NCBI GenBank assembly: GCA_035578155.1
Contig: JAPWDM010000005.1
Location: 42,546,365 to 42,610,364 of the forward strand
DNA length: 64,000 nucleotides
Source of the DNA: Brachynemurus nebulosus
Taxonomy: Eukaryota; Arthropoda; Insecta; Neuroptera; Myrmeleontidae
Direction: 5' to 3'
Part shown: positions 34,560-45,125 of the stretch, one piece after another
Position numbering within the stretch: position 1 is the stretch's first letter
Layout of the letters: each line of letters opens with the position of its first letter
The notes under the pieces: model-generated
Databases searched by the model: none
Seen by the model: the letters and a program-made list of their open reading frames with translations, nothing else
What the model was told of the DNA's origin: nothing
Position numbers and translations under genes: made by a program

Positions 34560-34845
34560 CTAACAAAGAAAGAATAAAAGTGAAAATTTACATTTTCTCG
34601 AAAACTACTTAACATAGAAAGAAAATTATAAGAACATTTTCTTCATAATTTTTTTTTCCTTTTCAACGATGTAAAAATCGAACTGTCTTATGATAAGATC
34701 GAATGATAAAAAATGGCCAGAAAACCTACTTCTGGGCATCCGACGTGTCTGGCTAACGAACTTAGCCAAGCCAATTCAGAATCCAGTCCGCACACAAAAT
34801 TTCATAAGCGTTAGACGTTTCGTTCGAGAGTTATCGTGGGAACAC

Positions 34846-34923
<78 letters not shown>

Positions 34924-35045
34924 TTTAGTGAATATCATTTTCGTATTCTAGGGACCTCAAAACAGATTTCTGCCATAGTCCCGGACTCAGATTGCGTCAT
35001 GACACCTACTGTAATAGCTGAATTTCGAGTTTTCGAAATTCGCTA
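34560..35045 (+). repeat. Repeat family A, copy 1, with TA array
   Basis: Shares in order with 41150-41560: TCTCGAAAACTACTT, GGGCATCCGACGTGTCTGGC, TTCGTTCGAGAGTTATCGTG, then after the TA array AATTTTAGTGAATATCATTT, GGGACCTCAAAAC and TAATAGCTGAATTTCG. The open frame through it (34690-35046) is not conserved and not called. Confidence 0.8.
34850..34920. repeat. TA array 3, inside repeat A
   Basis: About 70 bases of TA between the GAGTTATCGTG and AATTTTAGTGAAT blocks of repeat A. Confidence 0.95.
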
Positions 35046-35429
35046 AAAAGTCATCTTAATAATTCGTGACGATGGAACTCTTCTGATTCAATAAAATCTT
35101 GTAATTTTGTTAATTATAATAATAAATACATAATAGAAAATAAAAAATTTAGTAGAAATTCGATTGATTAACCGTCACCGTTTGGACCGGAATTGTGACG
35201 GTTATTCGAATTAGGCGAATAGGAGAAATTCCTTAGTGAATTAATATTTTACTACTATTTTTAGCACGAAAATGAAAATGTTTGAAAAGTTGATAGAATA
35301 ATACATATTTAATATAAGTATTTAATTTTACGATGTAATTTATGTCAGTTTTAGGTTACAATAGAAAAAAACTACAGGTTACAAAAGGGTAAAACCCTAC
35401 ATGCCTTTACCAATATAAAATAATTTCAT

Positions 35430-35612
35430 ATGACATATCATTTATTTTAACAAAATATTTATTTTTCTGAGATTATGTATCTATGCGTTTGGATACTATG
35501 TTTGTACACCTAATAGCAGAGCCTGGATTTTTTTTTTCTTATTAGGCGTTGAATGATAACAGAGACTGGCGAATAATCTAGAGACGATTAATCAAAGTTC
35601 TACTGTACTTTA
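35430..35612 (+). repeat. Dispersed repeat with pogo-like end, copy 1
   Basis: Matches 45930-46105: AAAATATTTATTTTTCT, GGCGTTGAATGATAACAG, GGCGAATAATC, then a CAAAGTTCTACTGTA end. In inverse that end reads TACAGTAGAACTTTG, similar to pogo/Tigger termini. No partner end is certain, though GACGGTTATTCGAA at about 35198 may belong to it. Confidence 0.5.
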
Positions 35613-35851
35613 AAAATTTTATTCTCAAAAAAAGAAAGAGAGCATCGAAATAAATATACGGTTAAATATACCTACGCTGAAAATAAAACAGTTATACATA
35701 TATATTTCAGTAAACCAATATGGTAAGCAAAATGTTATTTAATATGATAAAATATTAATAATCTAATCAGTATTCGAGTATGAAAGTTAATCTTAGTGAA
35801 AGATAAACTAAAAGAACCGCCTAAGGTTAATTTAATTTGTGGCCAACTCAC

Positions 35852-35925
35852 TTCCCACTTTGCCTCTACGGCATAGCTATCTCCAATAAGTACTGTAACT
35901 GTAGCTGGTTGTACTGTCGATTGTA
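35852..35925 (-). other. Candidate isolated exon, 74 bp
   Basis: On the minus strand a good acceptor (TTGCGTAGATCTTTTCAG) is followed by 74 bases, then a strong donor (GAA|GTGAGT). Only one of the three frames is open; it reads QSTVQPATVTVLIGDSYAVE and ends AKWE. The stretch is richer in G+C than its surroundings and is not a repeat seen elsewhere in the window. I do not recognise the protein, and no partner exon was found. Confidence 0.3.
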
Positions 35926-36569
35926 CTGAAAAGATCTACGCAATAAAAACTTTACATGCTATTTGGAAATGTCGCCTCCTACATGCTTGTGTTCAATAAC
36001 GTTTAATTCTTAAATAATAAAAAATTTTGCGTAAGATGCGTCACAGTATTAAGTATATTAGGTAATGCGTTTAAAATTTTAAGCAATATTATTGTATAAC
36101 TGTGATTACAAGAATCATCGTAAAACTGATATGACTTTTCAGATAGTTATTTTTTTAGCGAATTTTCAACAGGAAAATTTGGCTACACTTTCACTGTAAG
36201 ACTTGAACACGAGATTTTAACAAAAATTTGTTTTTATGTGAAAATAATACCCAGTAAAAACCTGTCTGATGCAATTTTTTCTGCTTTTTCTAATGGTGTA
36301 AAAAAGCAGGTTTCTGAGCAATTTTTTCTAAAAATATTCGATTTTTGTCAATAAAATCTTAATTTCAAATATTATCGAGTGCTTGTGAGACACTACTACG
36401 TATGAAAAACTTTTGTTTGCATTTCAACACACGCAGTATTGATATGTTCACTAATCGTTCAGCTAAACTGAAACTTTAAGCACTCGATTTCTTTGGTATA
36501 GTATGACCAAAAACCACAAGTAAATTAAAAATCACAAAGTGATTGAAAAAATTATCCGGATCGGCCGGG

Positions 36570-36652
36570 AATCGAACCCAGGATCTCCTCAGAATTAATC
36601 GAACCCAGGATCTGCTCAGAATTAATCGAACCCAGGATCTCCCCAGAATTAA
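36570..36652 (-). repeat. Three tandem copies of the tRNA-like B-box segment
   Basis: AATCGAACCCAGGATCT starts at 36570, 36597 and 36624, a 27-base period. On the minus strand each copy holds the pol III B-box-like GGTTCGATT. The rest of the tRNA-like head is missing from this unit. Confidence 0.85.
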
Positions 36653-36707
36653 AATTGTAACTGTTTCTCGAATCAGAGAGAGTACTAATACACATAGGTG
36701 ATTGAAT

Positions 36708-36771
36708 GGTGTAGAGGTCAGCACACTTGGCTAGTTACGAGGAGATCCTGGGTTCGATTCCCGGCCGATCC
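36708..36771 (+). repeat. tRNA-like head, 5'-truncated copy
   Basis: Begins at TGGTGTAGAGGTCAGCAC and runs to GGCCGATCC; the first acceptor strand has been lost at a junction with ATTGAATGG. Confidence 0.7.
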
Positions 36772-37057
36772 GGATAATTTTTTCAATCACTTTGTGATTT
36801 TTAATTTACATGTGGTTTTTGGTCATACTATACCAAAGAAATCGAGTGCTTAAAGTTTCAGTTTAGCTGAACGATTAGTGAACATATTAATACTGCGTGT
36901 GTTGAAATGCAAACAAAAGTTTGTAATACGTAGTAGTGTCTCACTAGCACTCGATAATATTTGAAATTAAAATTGTAACTGTTTCTCGAATCAGAGAGAG
37001 TACTAATACACAATAGGTGATTGAATGGGTGTCCGGCTCGGCCGCTTACCGAGCATG

Positions 37058-37129
37058 GGATCGTTGGTGTAGAGGTCAGCACACCTGGCTAGTTACGAGG
37101 AGATCCTGGGTTCGATTCCCGGCCAATCC
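37058..37129 (+). repeat. tRNA-like head, complete copy
   Basis: 72 bases from GGATCGTTGGTGTAG to GGCCAATCC, with the B box GGTTCGATTCC. The anticodon arm is broken (CCTGG against CGAGG), which argues against a working tRNA. Confidence 0.7.
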
Positions 37130-37439
37130 GGATAATTTTTTCAATCACTTTGTGATTTTTAATCAATAAAATCTGTCTAAATCAAAAACGTTTTTTATAC
37201 CATTAGAAAGGGACGAAGAAATTACTCAGGAAGGTTTTGAATGTTTCTATGTAGTTATCGCGAAAAATTTGTAATTTTTAATGATTAATGCTCTGTCAAT
37301 GTAATAAGGCATGTCTATTTCTGTCTCAGTTTTTAAAAGAAAAATCTTAAAACTAATGGGTCAGACGGGATCCTTATATTCTTTCTCCAGGAAATATTCT
37401 TAAAATTTGAGCGAAATGGAATCAGTAGCAAGTAAAATG

Positions 37440-37745
37440 GCATATTTAATGGGATTTCACGGTGGTACCGCGGCTACCATTACTTTGATTGCAATGAAAT
37501 TCGTAGCGGACCATCGAGGAACAAAAACGCATGATTTCTGAAAATTTCATCAAAACAGATCGAACAGTTCACCTAAAACGATCCGACACCTTAATTGAAT
37601 ATCATGGTAGCGCCGTTGTTACCGTTACTCCGATTGCGATGGAATTCATAAAGGACCATCAACGAACAAAGCCACATAATTTTTGAAAATTTCGTCATAA
37701 AGAATCGAATACCTAGTTCAAAAGTTATGCCACTTGGTGCGATCT
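37440..37745 (+). repeat. Diverged tandem pair, about 150-bp unit
   Basis: GGTACCGCGGCTACCATTAC with GGACCATCGAGGAAC (first) and GGTAGCGCCGTTGTTACCGT with GGACCATCAACGAAC (second) mark two units, followed by a run of CAGACAGAACGGCAGACAGA. Non-coding and probably transposon-derived. Confidence 0.55.
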
Positions 37746-38625
37746 ACCGACGCACAGACAGAACGGCAGACAGACACGAAATCAAAATTGCTCAAGAAGC
37801 TGTAAAACGTGACATGCACATAAAAATTTTTGTTTTTGGGAGACAAAAAATACTATTGCTCAAATCAGTGGAAAAAATTATTATATTTCAAAAGTGATCA
37901 CAATGTTTCCACTGCTTTAGTAATCTTGGAAGCAATATTATCAAATATTAGAAACAATTCTCAGAAATTTCTATTTCATTTAAAATAGATAATTTTCAAA
38001 ATAGTTTAAAATAGTTAATTTTCAAATGAAATATAAAAAATTATATGACAATTATTACTGAAAAAACAAAAAGTAAAATAAAAATACAAAAAATGAAAAA
38101 TTTTTATCACACAAAATAAATCGTTACCACTGTTGAAAAACGCAGATGACATCTAAATAGACCACATAATGTGCTTCGAACAACAAAAATATCATCTGAA
38201 TCATATAATACCTACCTATATTGTAGAGTTTCATTTTTCCTGAGATAAAAAAAAAATAACAATAATTTTTATATTAAAAAATATTTGTTATTAATGTTAA
38301 CAATGCTAGCTAATAACAAGGTTTTAGATTCCAAATTTTTTTATTTTTTTAAATTTTCATGTATTCTAAATAACTAACGATAAAGAAACGGAAATATTCT
38401 GAAGTAATCGAGTCATAATAGTCACTAAATTATTCGTATATTCTCATACTGTAAATTAAAAATGCTTCACAACAATTCCTCTTTGGTGTAAAAATTTGAT
38501 TTAAGGCGAAAAATGTCTTTAGATAGACGAAAATAAAGTCAATTCCAGAGATTTTTTAACGAGGAGAAAATGACCTTACTAGTTAACTTATTTACTATGA
38601 TCTTTTTTTTTTTTTTTTGTTTCAG

Positions 38626-38704
38626 GATATATAAAAATGGCAGCTGCCGAAATCTTTTATTGAAGCGTGTCACTTCACAAGTTCCCGAATGGCGAGCACT
38701 CTAG
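38626..38704 (+). other. Candidate 3'-terminal exon
   Basis: A very strong acceptor (a run of about 17 T, then GTTTCAG) precedes an open frame that reads IYKNGSCRNLLLKRVTSQVP and ends EWRAL then TAG. An AATAAA follows near 38845. The T run could equally be a chance homopolymer, and the protein is unknown to me. No upstream partner exon was found. Confidence 0.25.
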
Positions 38705-39029
38705 CAGCCGTAATTACTATCTGAGAAATTTAAAAAATTGCTTCCATATTGTTAACATAATATGTAGAATATCCATGAATTAAAAAAATGTTCATTTATA
38801 TCGTCCTCTACTTTATCTACCACCAATCACTGTTCAAAAACGAGAAATAAACAAATAATATTTTGATTTCTTTTATCACATGTTCGATAGCTAATTTCAA
38901 ATGTTTTCAATTATTTTTTGAAATAATATTTTTAAATTGTTTTTCTGTTTACTTTCCATCCTTTCTTCTGTTTATACAATAAACAATAAATAAAAACACA
39001 CAAATACGATATATATAATTGTATATATA

Positions 39030-39033
<4 letters not shown>

Positions 39034-39107
<74 letters not shown>
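39034..39107. repeat. TA array 4, touching a pogo-like element
   Basis: About 74 bases of TA whose last TA is the target dinucleotide of the element that starts at 39109. Confidence 0.95.
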
Positions 39108-39108
<1 letters not shown>

Positions 39109-39908
39109 CAGCAATCCCCCGAAGAACACGATTAATTGGTTCCGTGTTCTTTGAAACCGTGTTGTCCGAGACCGAAAAAGACAAACATTCCATCTCAAGT
39201 GTGAAAATAGAAAAAAATTAAAAAACGTGGGTATTCTAAACATATTATGACTGTTAAAACCTACTTGTCGTTATCGAAAATTATCGATAACGAACTACTT
39301 ACCATAAAGTTATAACTGTTTAATTTAAGCTCTATTTGTCCCTTTGATTTGGTCAACAATAGGATATTTTAAAAAAAAAAATATTACATTTCGTTACTTT
39401 TCGTAATCGTAAACTTTTGATCGCAAATATCTCGTAAACGGTGCATCGTAGCTCAAAAATAACAAAATTTTTGAAAACTTAAACGAAGCAAGTTGTGTAT
39501 ATTCCATACGTATTGTGATTGTCAAAACCTACTTTTCGTTATCAAAAACTATCGATATGGAAAATAACGATATTTTCAGAATCTAAAACCGTAATTTTCT
39601 ACATATTTGTTCATTTCTATTATAAAATTCTCTAAAATTTTTAGTAGTTTTTATTTCTATGGTATTTTTCCTTTTATAATGACAGATTCAATTTAAACTC
39701 TTTTTATTCGTGTAAATCAAATCCACATGGAACGGATATATTCACGTACATTGAGGACCGATGTAACTTTATTTGAAATATATAATACATATATATGTAT
39801 TTTATTCTTTTTCAAAAGAATTACTTAAAAATCGTGTTGTTTGAAACCGTGTAATTCGGGGGAAGGTACCCGTGTTCTTCGAGTACCGTGTTCTTCGGGC
39901 GCTACCTG
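39109..39908. mobile_element. Non-autonomous pogo/Tigger-like element, 800 bp
   Basis: Left end CAGCAATCCCCCGAAGAACA, right end inverse CAGGTAGCGCCCGAAGAACA, each beside a TA (39107-39108, 39909-39910). CAG ends, TA target and the CCCGAAGAACACGG type are those of pogo/Tigger elements. Near the right end the GTGTTCTTCG motif is repeated. There is no transposase. Inside are two copies of a CCTACTTGTCGTTATCGAAA-type block, also found at about 12735-12790. Confidence 0.75.
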
Positions 39909-40858
39909 TATATACTTTTATACTTTTTGTCTAGTTCAATGAGTATCCAGTTGTCTGAGTAAATCCAGTAAAGTGAAAAAAAATTCTGTATTGTATTGTG
40001 TGGTCTATGAGTTATATCCTTTGTGTAAACAACTAAAAACTCTAAAGAATTAATAACGCAAAAATTTAAAAAAAAATCAATTGGCTACGTCAGTATATTG
40101 ACGTACCTAAAATTTAAAAATAAATAATTATTCATCGCTGTTTTATTAACAAAATACATAAGTATACTTGTATTTTCTCAAAAAATGTGTTTATCACAAA
40201 TATTTCCAATATCTATACTTAAACTTTTAGAAAATATGATAATGTTGCTTTTGTCATTTTCCAGCAATAAATATTAAATTTCGAGTAAACTTTTGAGTTG
40301 CTCATTGTCAGGTACTGTAAAATTGAAATTTTTTTACTAGGAATGATTTGCATAATGTGAGCTACAGCCGAACCCTTTTTTATGCGGGGGATAAAGACCG
40401 CATAAAAAAATCGCACAAAAAAAAATATATGCAAAAATATCATAAATAGCTATAAAAAATTTACGTCGGTCTATATTGTAAAAAAAAACTTTTCTTATGC
40501 GGTCCAGTTCCATCGCCATTTTTTACAACCACCGTTCTAAACAAAAACTTTTTTATGCGGTAAACGTGGACCACATAAAGTTTCATCGAAAATATTCAAA
40601 ACTATACAAAATAACTATACAAAAATTATACAAAAACTATACAAAAATAAACATTCAAAACCTCATGATTTCCTTAAAAGTTCTTTTCTAAACAAGATAA
40701 AGTATTAATTTAAACGTGGAAACATTTTATTTCATTTTTATAATATTATAAAAATGGTGAAAAATATATCACTAAAAAAAAAAAAAAAATAAATAAAAAT
40801 AAATGATGCAATAACTTATATGCTTGTATAATGTACCTACTAATTAAATGCTTTAAAC

Positions 40859-41659
40859 CAGGGGTCGGGCCTTTGCAAGTTTTCATGCGGCCCGCCAAAT
40901 AATATAACTTTTTGAACATTTTGCTCGGCCTATGCAGAGTTGAGTTGCTCTGCCTATGCAAAGTGTGCATACATACTTTATACACACATACTTTATATTT
41001 TTTTTGTTCTCCGATGTTTTATAACATGTAAGTAAAACTATTACTAAAAATTTTTCCTCATGTTGATTTTTAATAATATTTAAATATTAATTTGTGTTAA
41101 AAAAAAGAAAATACCCCTGTCGCAGTATCCTGCATAATATAGCGAATTTCCGTTTACAAAAATTAGTTTTTCGTGGAAACTACTTGACATAGAATTATTG
41201 TTCAAAAATCCTTTTTATGTGATTATTTTCTCGTCTTTCCAACGGTGTAAGAAAATATGGCAAAAACTTAGGGAAATTTGGGCAAAAAATTTACTTAAAA
41301 ATTTTTTAAGCAAAAATACCTAAAAATCCATTCCGGGCATCGGAAGTGTCTGACTTTTTGGATTTCCAATATTTTTAACAAATTTCGTAAAACAGGATTT
41401 TTCGTTCGAGAGTTATATAAATTTCAGTGAATGTCATTTCTGGCTTCTAGAGACTTCAAAATAAATTATTTCTATCACAGCTCCGGGCTCAAATAGCATC
41501 AAGACAGTGACTCTAATAGCTGAATGTTCGATTCGAAAATTCGTTAAAAAAACCTACTTAAGCCATATACTACATTGCAAAATATTTGACTGTGCAGCCC
41601 GCTAAAAATTTTTTTTTTTTTAAAATGGCCCGCTTTCCAAAAAAGGTTGCCGACCCCTG
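40859..41659. mobile_element. hAT element with perfect 8-bp target duplication
   Basis: Ends CAGGGGTCGGGCC and GGTTGCCGACCCCTG are the classic hAT type. CTTTAAAC flanks both sides (40851-40858 and 41660-41667). There is no transposase. Inside it is a copy of repeat A (41111-41560). Confidence 0.92.
41111..41560 (+). repeat. Repeat family A, copy without TA array
   Basis: Starts ATACCCCTGTCGCAGTATCC and runs to TAATAGCTGAATGTTCG. At the place where other copies carry TA arrays this one reads GAGTTATATAAATTTCAGTG. Lies within the hAT element. Confidence 0.8.
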
Positions 41660-42126
41660 CTTTAAACCATTAAAAAGTATGTTTTATCAAAGAAAGTTAT
41701 TGAAGTTAATATTTAAGTTTCTTACTTTCTCTTGAATTTAGTTCATATTATGCATTTCAATGACCACTTTTTTTAAAAATCGCATAAAAAAAATCGCACA
41801 AAAAAAGACCGTATAAAAAAAGGTTAGGTGTATTTGTTCAAAGAAGCAAACGACAGTTTAGATGAAAAGACGTAAAATTTTATGAGAACTGAAGTCGACT
41901 CGTACAATTATTGATTGGTGAAAAGCAGCACAGAAAACATATTTTTAATAAAGATTTTCACTAAGTAGCTATCTCTTTCAGGTGTTAATTATTTAAACAT
42001 TTGATAAAGATGATTACGCTGATAAGTAGAAACAGTGTTTACCAACGAAATATCTATTATATCACTGTGTAATTATAGAAATTTGAATCTTAATTGATTA
42101 TCCGGTTGAATACTGTTTTAAACGTA

Positions 42127-42585
42127 AGGCCCGATTTACATTAACGCTCCGCTCTCGGTGGGCTCCCGCTCCACTATCGCTCCAATATAATCTTGTTGTG
42201 TTCACATTATAGTGCCGATATCATGCTGGTACCTATTCGTTCTCTATTCACATTATAATGCCGTTCTAGGTACGCTCTCAGTTCGGTCTCAGTTCGATAC
42301 AAATATCTTTTCATAACAACTGAATGCAAGCGGAGTAGAGTGGAATCAAAAAAGTGTTTACACTATAGGTACAAGCCATAACAAGTCTGATATCGCTCCA
42401 ATAAAATATTACCGGAGTGGTATTGATATTGGAGTGGCATTGGAGTGGAGCGAGCCGTGACTGATATCGAACCGATATCAGAATACACTCATTGTTTATT
42501 GTGTAAGAATTCCTAAGAAAATTTTATCGAATTGGGAGCGTAATGATATCGTACCGAGAGCGAAACGTTAATGTAGATCGGGCCT
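42127..42585. mobile_element. TIR element, about 460 bp
   Basis: AGGCCCGATTTACATTAACG on the left and, in inverse, CGTTAATGTAGATCGGGCCT on the right, followed inwards by CTCTCGGT in both. The interior repeats ACATTATAGTGCCGATATC-like pieces. Non-coding. Confidence 0.7.
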
Positions 42586-43133
42586 GACTCTATACATAAG
42601 GGCCGTCGACCTACTCGAATAAAGTAGTATATCTCCTCAATTTATTATGTGTATATCACAATTTACACACTGTTTGAAAATTAAATCTGAACATTAGAGC
42701 GATCAAAATTTGAAAGAAATAGCTTCCATATGACAAAGTAATGCTCTTGCAGAATAAATATGATTATGGCTAAAGGGTGGGTAGAAATAAATCCATTTGA
42801 AAATACTACAAATACAAGAATATTGTTGAATCTGCTTTAAAAACAACTGAGTTGGCCAATTTATTAAGCCGTTAATATGATATTTTCAGAAAAAAGGAAA
42901 AGAAAAGATAAATGAAATAAGAGTAGCATATATCCTTTAGTTGTTACTCGTTTAATTGAATTTTGTATATTAATTAATTCAAACTTTAGAGGTAGCTCAA
43001 AAAACCACTGTTTCCAATTACAGGCTATTGCAAATTGGATGGGTATTTTCTACACAAACAATTATCAAAATTTTTGGGTACCTCACTTTGCTAGAGAGTT
43101 ACCCAATTTAGCTATATAATTTAACTCGTTTGA

Positions 43134-43709
43134 AGAGTGACCGCAAGTTTCGCCTATTTAGCAGCCCTTGAAATCTAACTCCAAATGTATGCTAAATGAT
43201 AGTTCACGATGAGACTTTAATCTACAGGTAAACCTGTGTTATCTAAGATAACACAGGTCAACATTTGATATACGGAGTATCTCTAGATCTCATTAGGATA
43301 CCCTAGGGTTTTTGGGGTTGCTGATTTCGAATTCGGGGTCGGTTGACCCCTATTACGGCAGGTTTAAGGTCATTTGAATCGTCAAAGGGCGAATAAATGC
43401 TTTAAAATGACCCTAAACCTGGCGTGATAGAGGTCAACCGACCCCGGATTCCGAATCAGCGACCCCAATCTAGAGATACTCCGTATATCAAATGTCGACC
43501 TGTATTATCTCCTGAATGTAATGAATTGTGAACCCATGCGAAATTGACAACATTGACCCTCGATATCACGAGAACCGAATGAATCTCAATCTGAAATTTT
43601 CAGAAGATTAAAGTCTCATAATAAATTATCATTTAGCATACATTTGAAGTTAGATTTCAAGGGCTGCCAAATAGGCGAAAAATGTATTGTTTTTGCGATC
43701 ACTCTTTAC
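43134..43709. mobile_element. Foldback element, 576 bp, two arms of nearly 280 bp
   Basis: The arms pair over most of their length: TAGCAGCCCTTGAAATCTAA with TTAGATTTCAAGGGCTGCCA at the outside, GGGGTCGGTTGACCCCTATT with GATAGAGGTCAACCGACCCC near the centre. The left arm has a small inner hairpin GTGTTATCTAAGATAACAC at 43242-43260 not matched on the right. The 79-codon frame starting in the right arm is not a gene. Confidence 0.8.
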
Positions 43710-43885
43710 AATGTACCACCAAGCTCATTGTATCTCATATCAACAAAGAAACAACTCAAACTGATTAGTAAACAAGTTAGTGAGCATAAGTTAAATATAC
43801 GCCACCGCATACGTCACCGATCTTGTCGTCCGCAGCATAACAAGTCCCAGCACGCACAAATCACTTGTGACGTGGTGTATTAGCG

Positions 43886-44001
43886 AATTTCCATTCTGGA
43901 AATTCAGCTATTACAGCCGGTGTCATGACGCGACTTGAGCCCGGGACTATGGCAGAAATTTGTTTTGAGGTCCCTAGAACCCAAAAATAACATTCACTAA
44001 A

Positions 44002-44073
<72 letters not shown>

Positions 44074-44400
44074 GTATATATATGTATATATGTATGTATT
44101 TATGTATTAGCACGATAACTCTCGAACGAAATGTCCTAGGTTTACGAAATTTGGTGACAACGTTGGAAGTCCAAAAATCTTGGATGAGTTCTTCAGCCAG
44201 ACACGTCGGATGCCAGGAACATGGTTTTTGTTCTTGCAAAAAATTAGTTTTTTGCCAAAATTTGCTATAATTTAAAAGATTTTGCCACATTTTTTTACAC
44301 CATTGCAAAGACGGCAAAAAATCACATAAAAAAGGTTTTTGAACTATTTTTCTAAGTTAGCTAGTTTTTGAGAAAATAAGAAAAAAAGTCAGTAGTAAGT
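43886..44400 (-). repeat. Repeat family A, copy 3, inverse, with TA array
   Basis: Inverse of copy 1 over its full length, including TTTTGAGGTCCCTAGAA, AACATTCACTAAAATTTA, then the TA array, then CACGATAACTCTCGAACGAA and CCAGACACGTCGGATGCC. The open frame on the minus strand through it is not called. Confidence 0.8.
44005..44093. repeat. TA array 5, inside repeat A
   Basis: About 60 bases of pure TA then three TATG interruptions. Same position in the repeat as array 3. Confidence 0.95.
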
Positions 44401-44527
44401 TTTGAACAGTTCTGGACCCACCATTCGATTTTTTTGAGCGACCTCAAGGAGGAGGTACCACTTCAAAAATGAAATACACTAGAAATGATAATTTTCAGGT
44501 CATTGACACTTCAAAATATTACAAACG

Positions 44528-44530
<3 letters not shown>

Positions 44531-44619
<89 letters not shown>
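44531..44619. repeat. TA array 6, beside repeat A
   Basis: 89 bases of pure TA, followed directly by the CGCACGATAACTCAAG block that borders the array site of repeat A. Confidence 0.95.
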
Positions 44620-44622
<3 letters not shown>

Positions 44623-44659
44623 CGCACGATAACTCAAGTACGAAATATCCTATTTTTAA

Positions 44660-45125
44660 GATACCCCTGTCGCAGCATCCTGCATAACATAGCGAATTTC
44701 CATTTACAAAAGTACGTTTTTCTCGGAAACTAGTTGATATAGAGCAATTGTAATTAAGAAAACCTTCTTTATGTGATTTTTCTGCCAAATTTTTTTCACG
44801 AAAAATGTCCAAAACACCATAAACGTTTTCACGAAATTTCTTAAAAAGTGGATGTTTCGTTCTTGAGTTATCGTGCGGACACATTTATATAGATGTTTAC
44901 TAATTGTCCGCACGATAACTCAAGAACGAAACATCTTATTTTTCAGAAATTTCGTGAAAACGTTTACGGTGTTTTGGACATTTTTTGTGAAAAAAATTTG
45001 GCGGAAAAATTACATAAAGAAGGTTTTCTTAATTACAATTGCTCTATATCAACTAGTTTCCGAGAAAAACGTACTTTTGTAAATGGAAATTCGCTATGTT
45101 ATGCAGGATGCTGCGACAGGGGTAT
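44660..45125. repeat. Near-perfect palindrome of repeat A, arms about 220 bp
   Basis: 44660-44883 and 44903-45125 are inverse copies around a spacer of about 20 bases (ATTTATATAGATGTTTACTA). Outer ends ATACCCCTGTCGCAGCATCC and its inverse; inner ends GAGTTATCGTGCGGACA and its inverse. The few differences include GTGGATGTT against CATCTTATT. Paired open frames in both arms are mirror images, not genes. Confidence 0.92.

Larger units (their letters stand above)
36367..37165. repeat. Head-to-head cluster of SINE-type tRNA-like repeats
   Basis: An inverse unit (36367-36660) faces two forward units (36700-36800 and 37015-37165). All share the tRNA-like core, the CACAAAGTGATTGAAAAAAT tail and the 180-bp body also found at 28.8 kb. 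Minus-strand open frames over the cluster are not genes. Confidence 0.75.
40363..41832. mobile_element. TIR element hosting a hAT insertion
   Basis: The outer ends are TACAGCCGAACCCTTTTTTA and, in inverse, TACACCTAACCTTTTTTTAT. Motifs such as ATCGCACAAAAAAA recur inside both halves. The TA at each end suggests a Tc1/mariner/pogo-type mover. It is interrupted by the hAT element 40859-41659; without that it is about 660 bp. No coding capacity. Confidence 0.6.

Noticed and set aside
43644..43883. 79-codon open frame
   Set aside because: Starts in the right arm of the 576-bp foldback and has no protein features.
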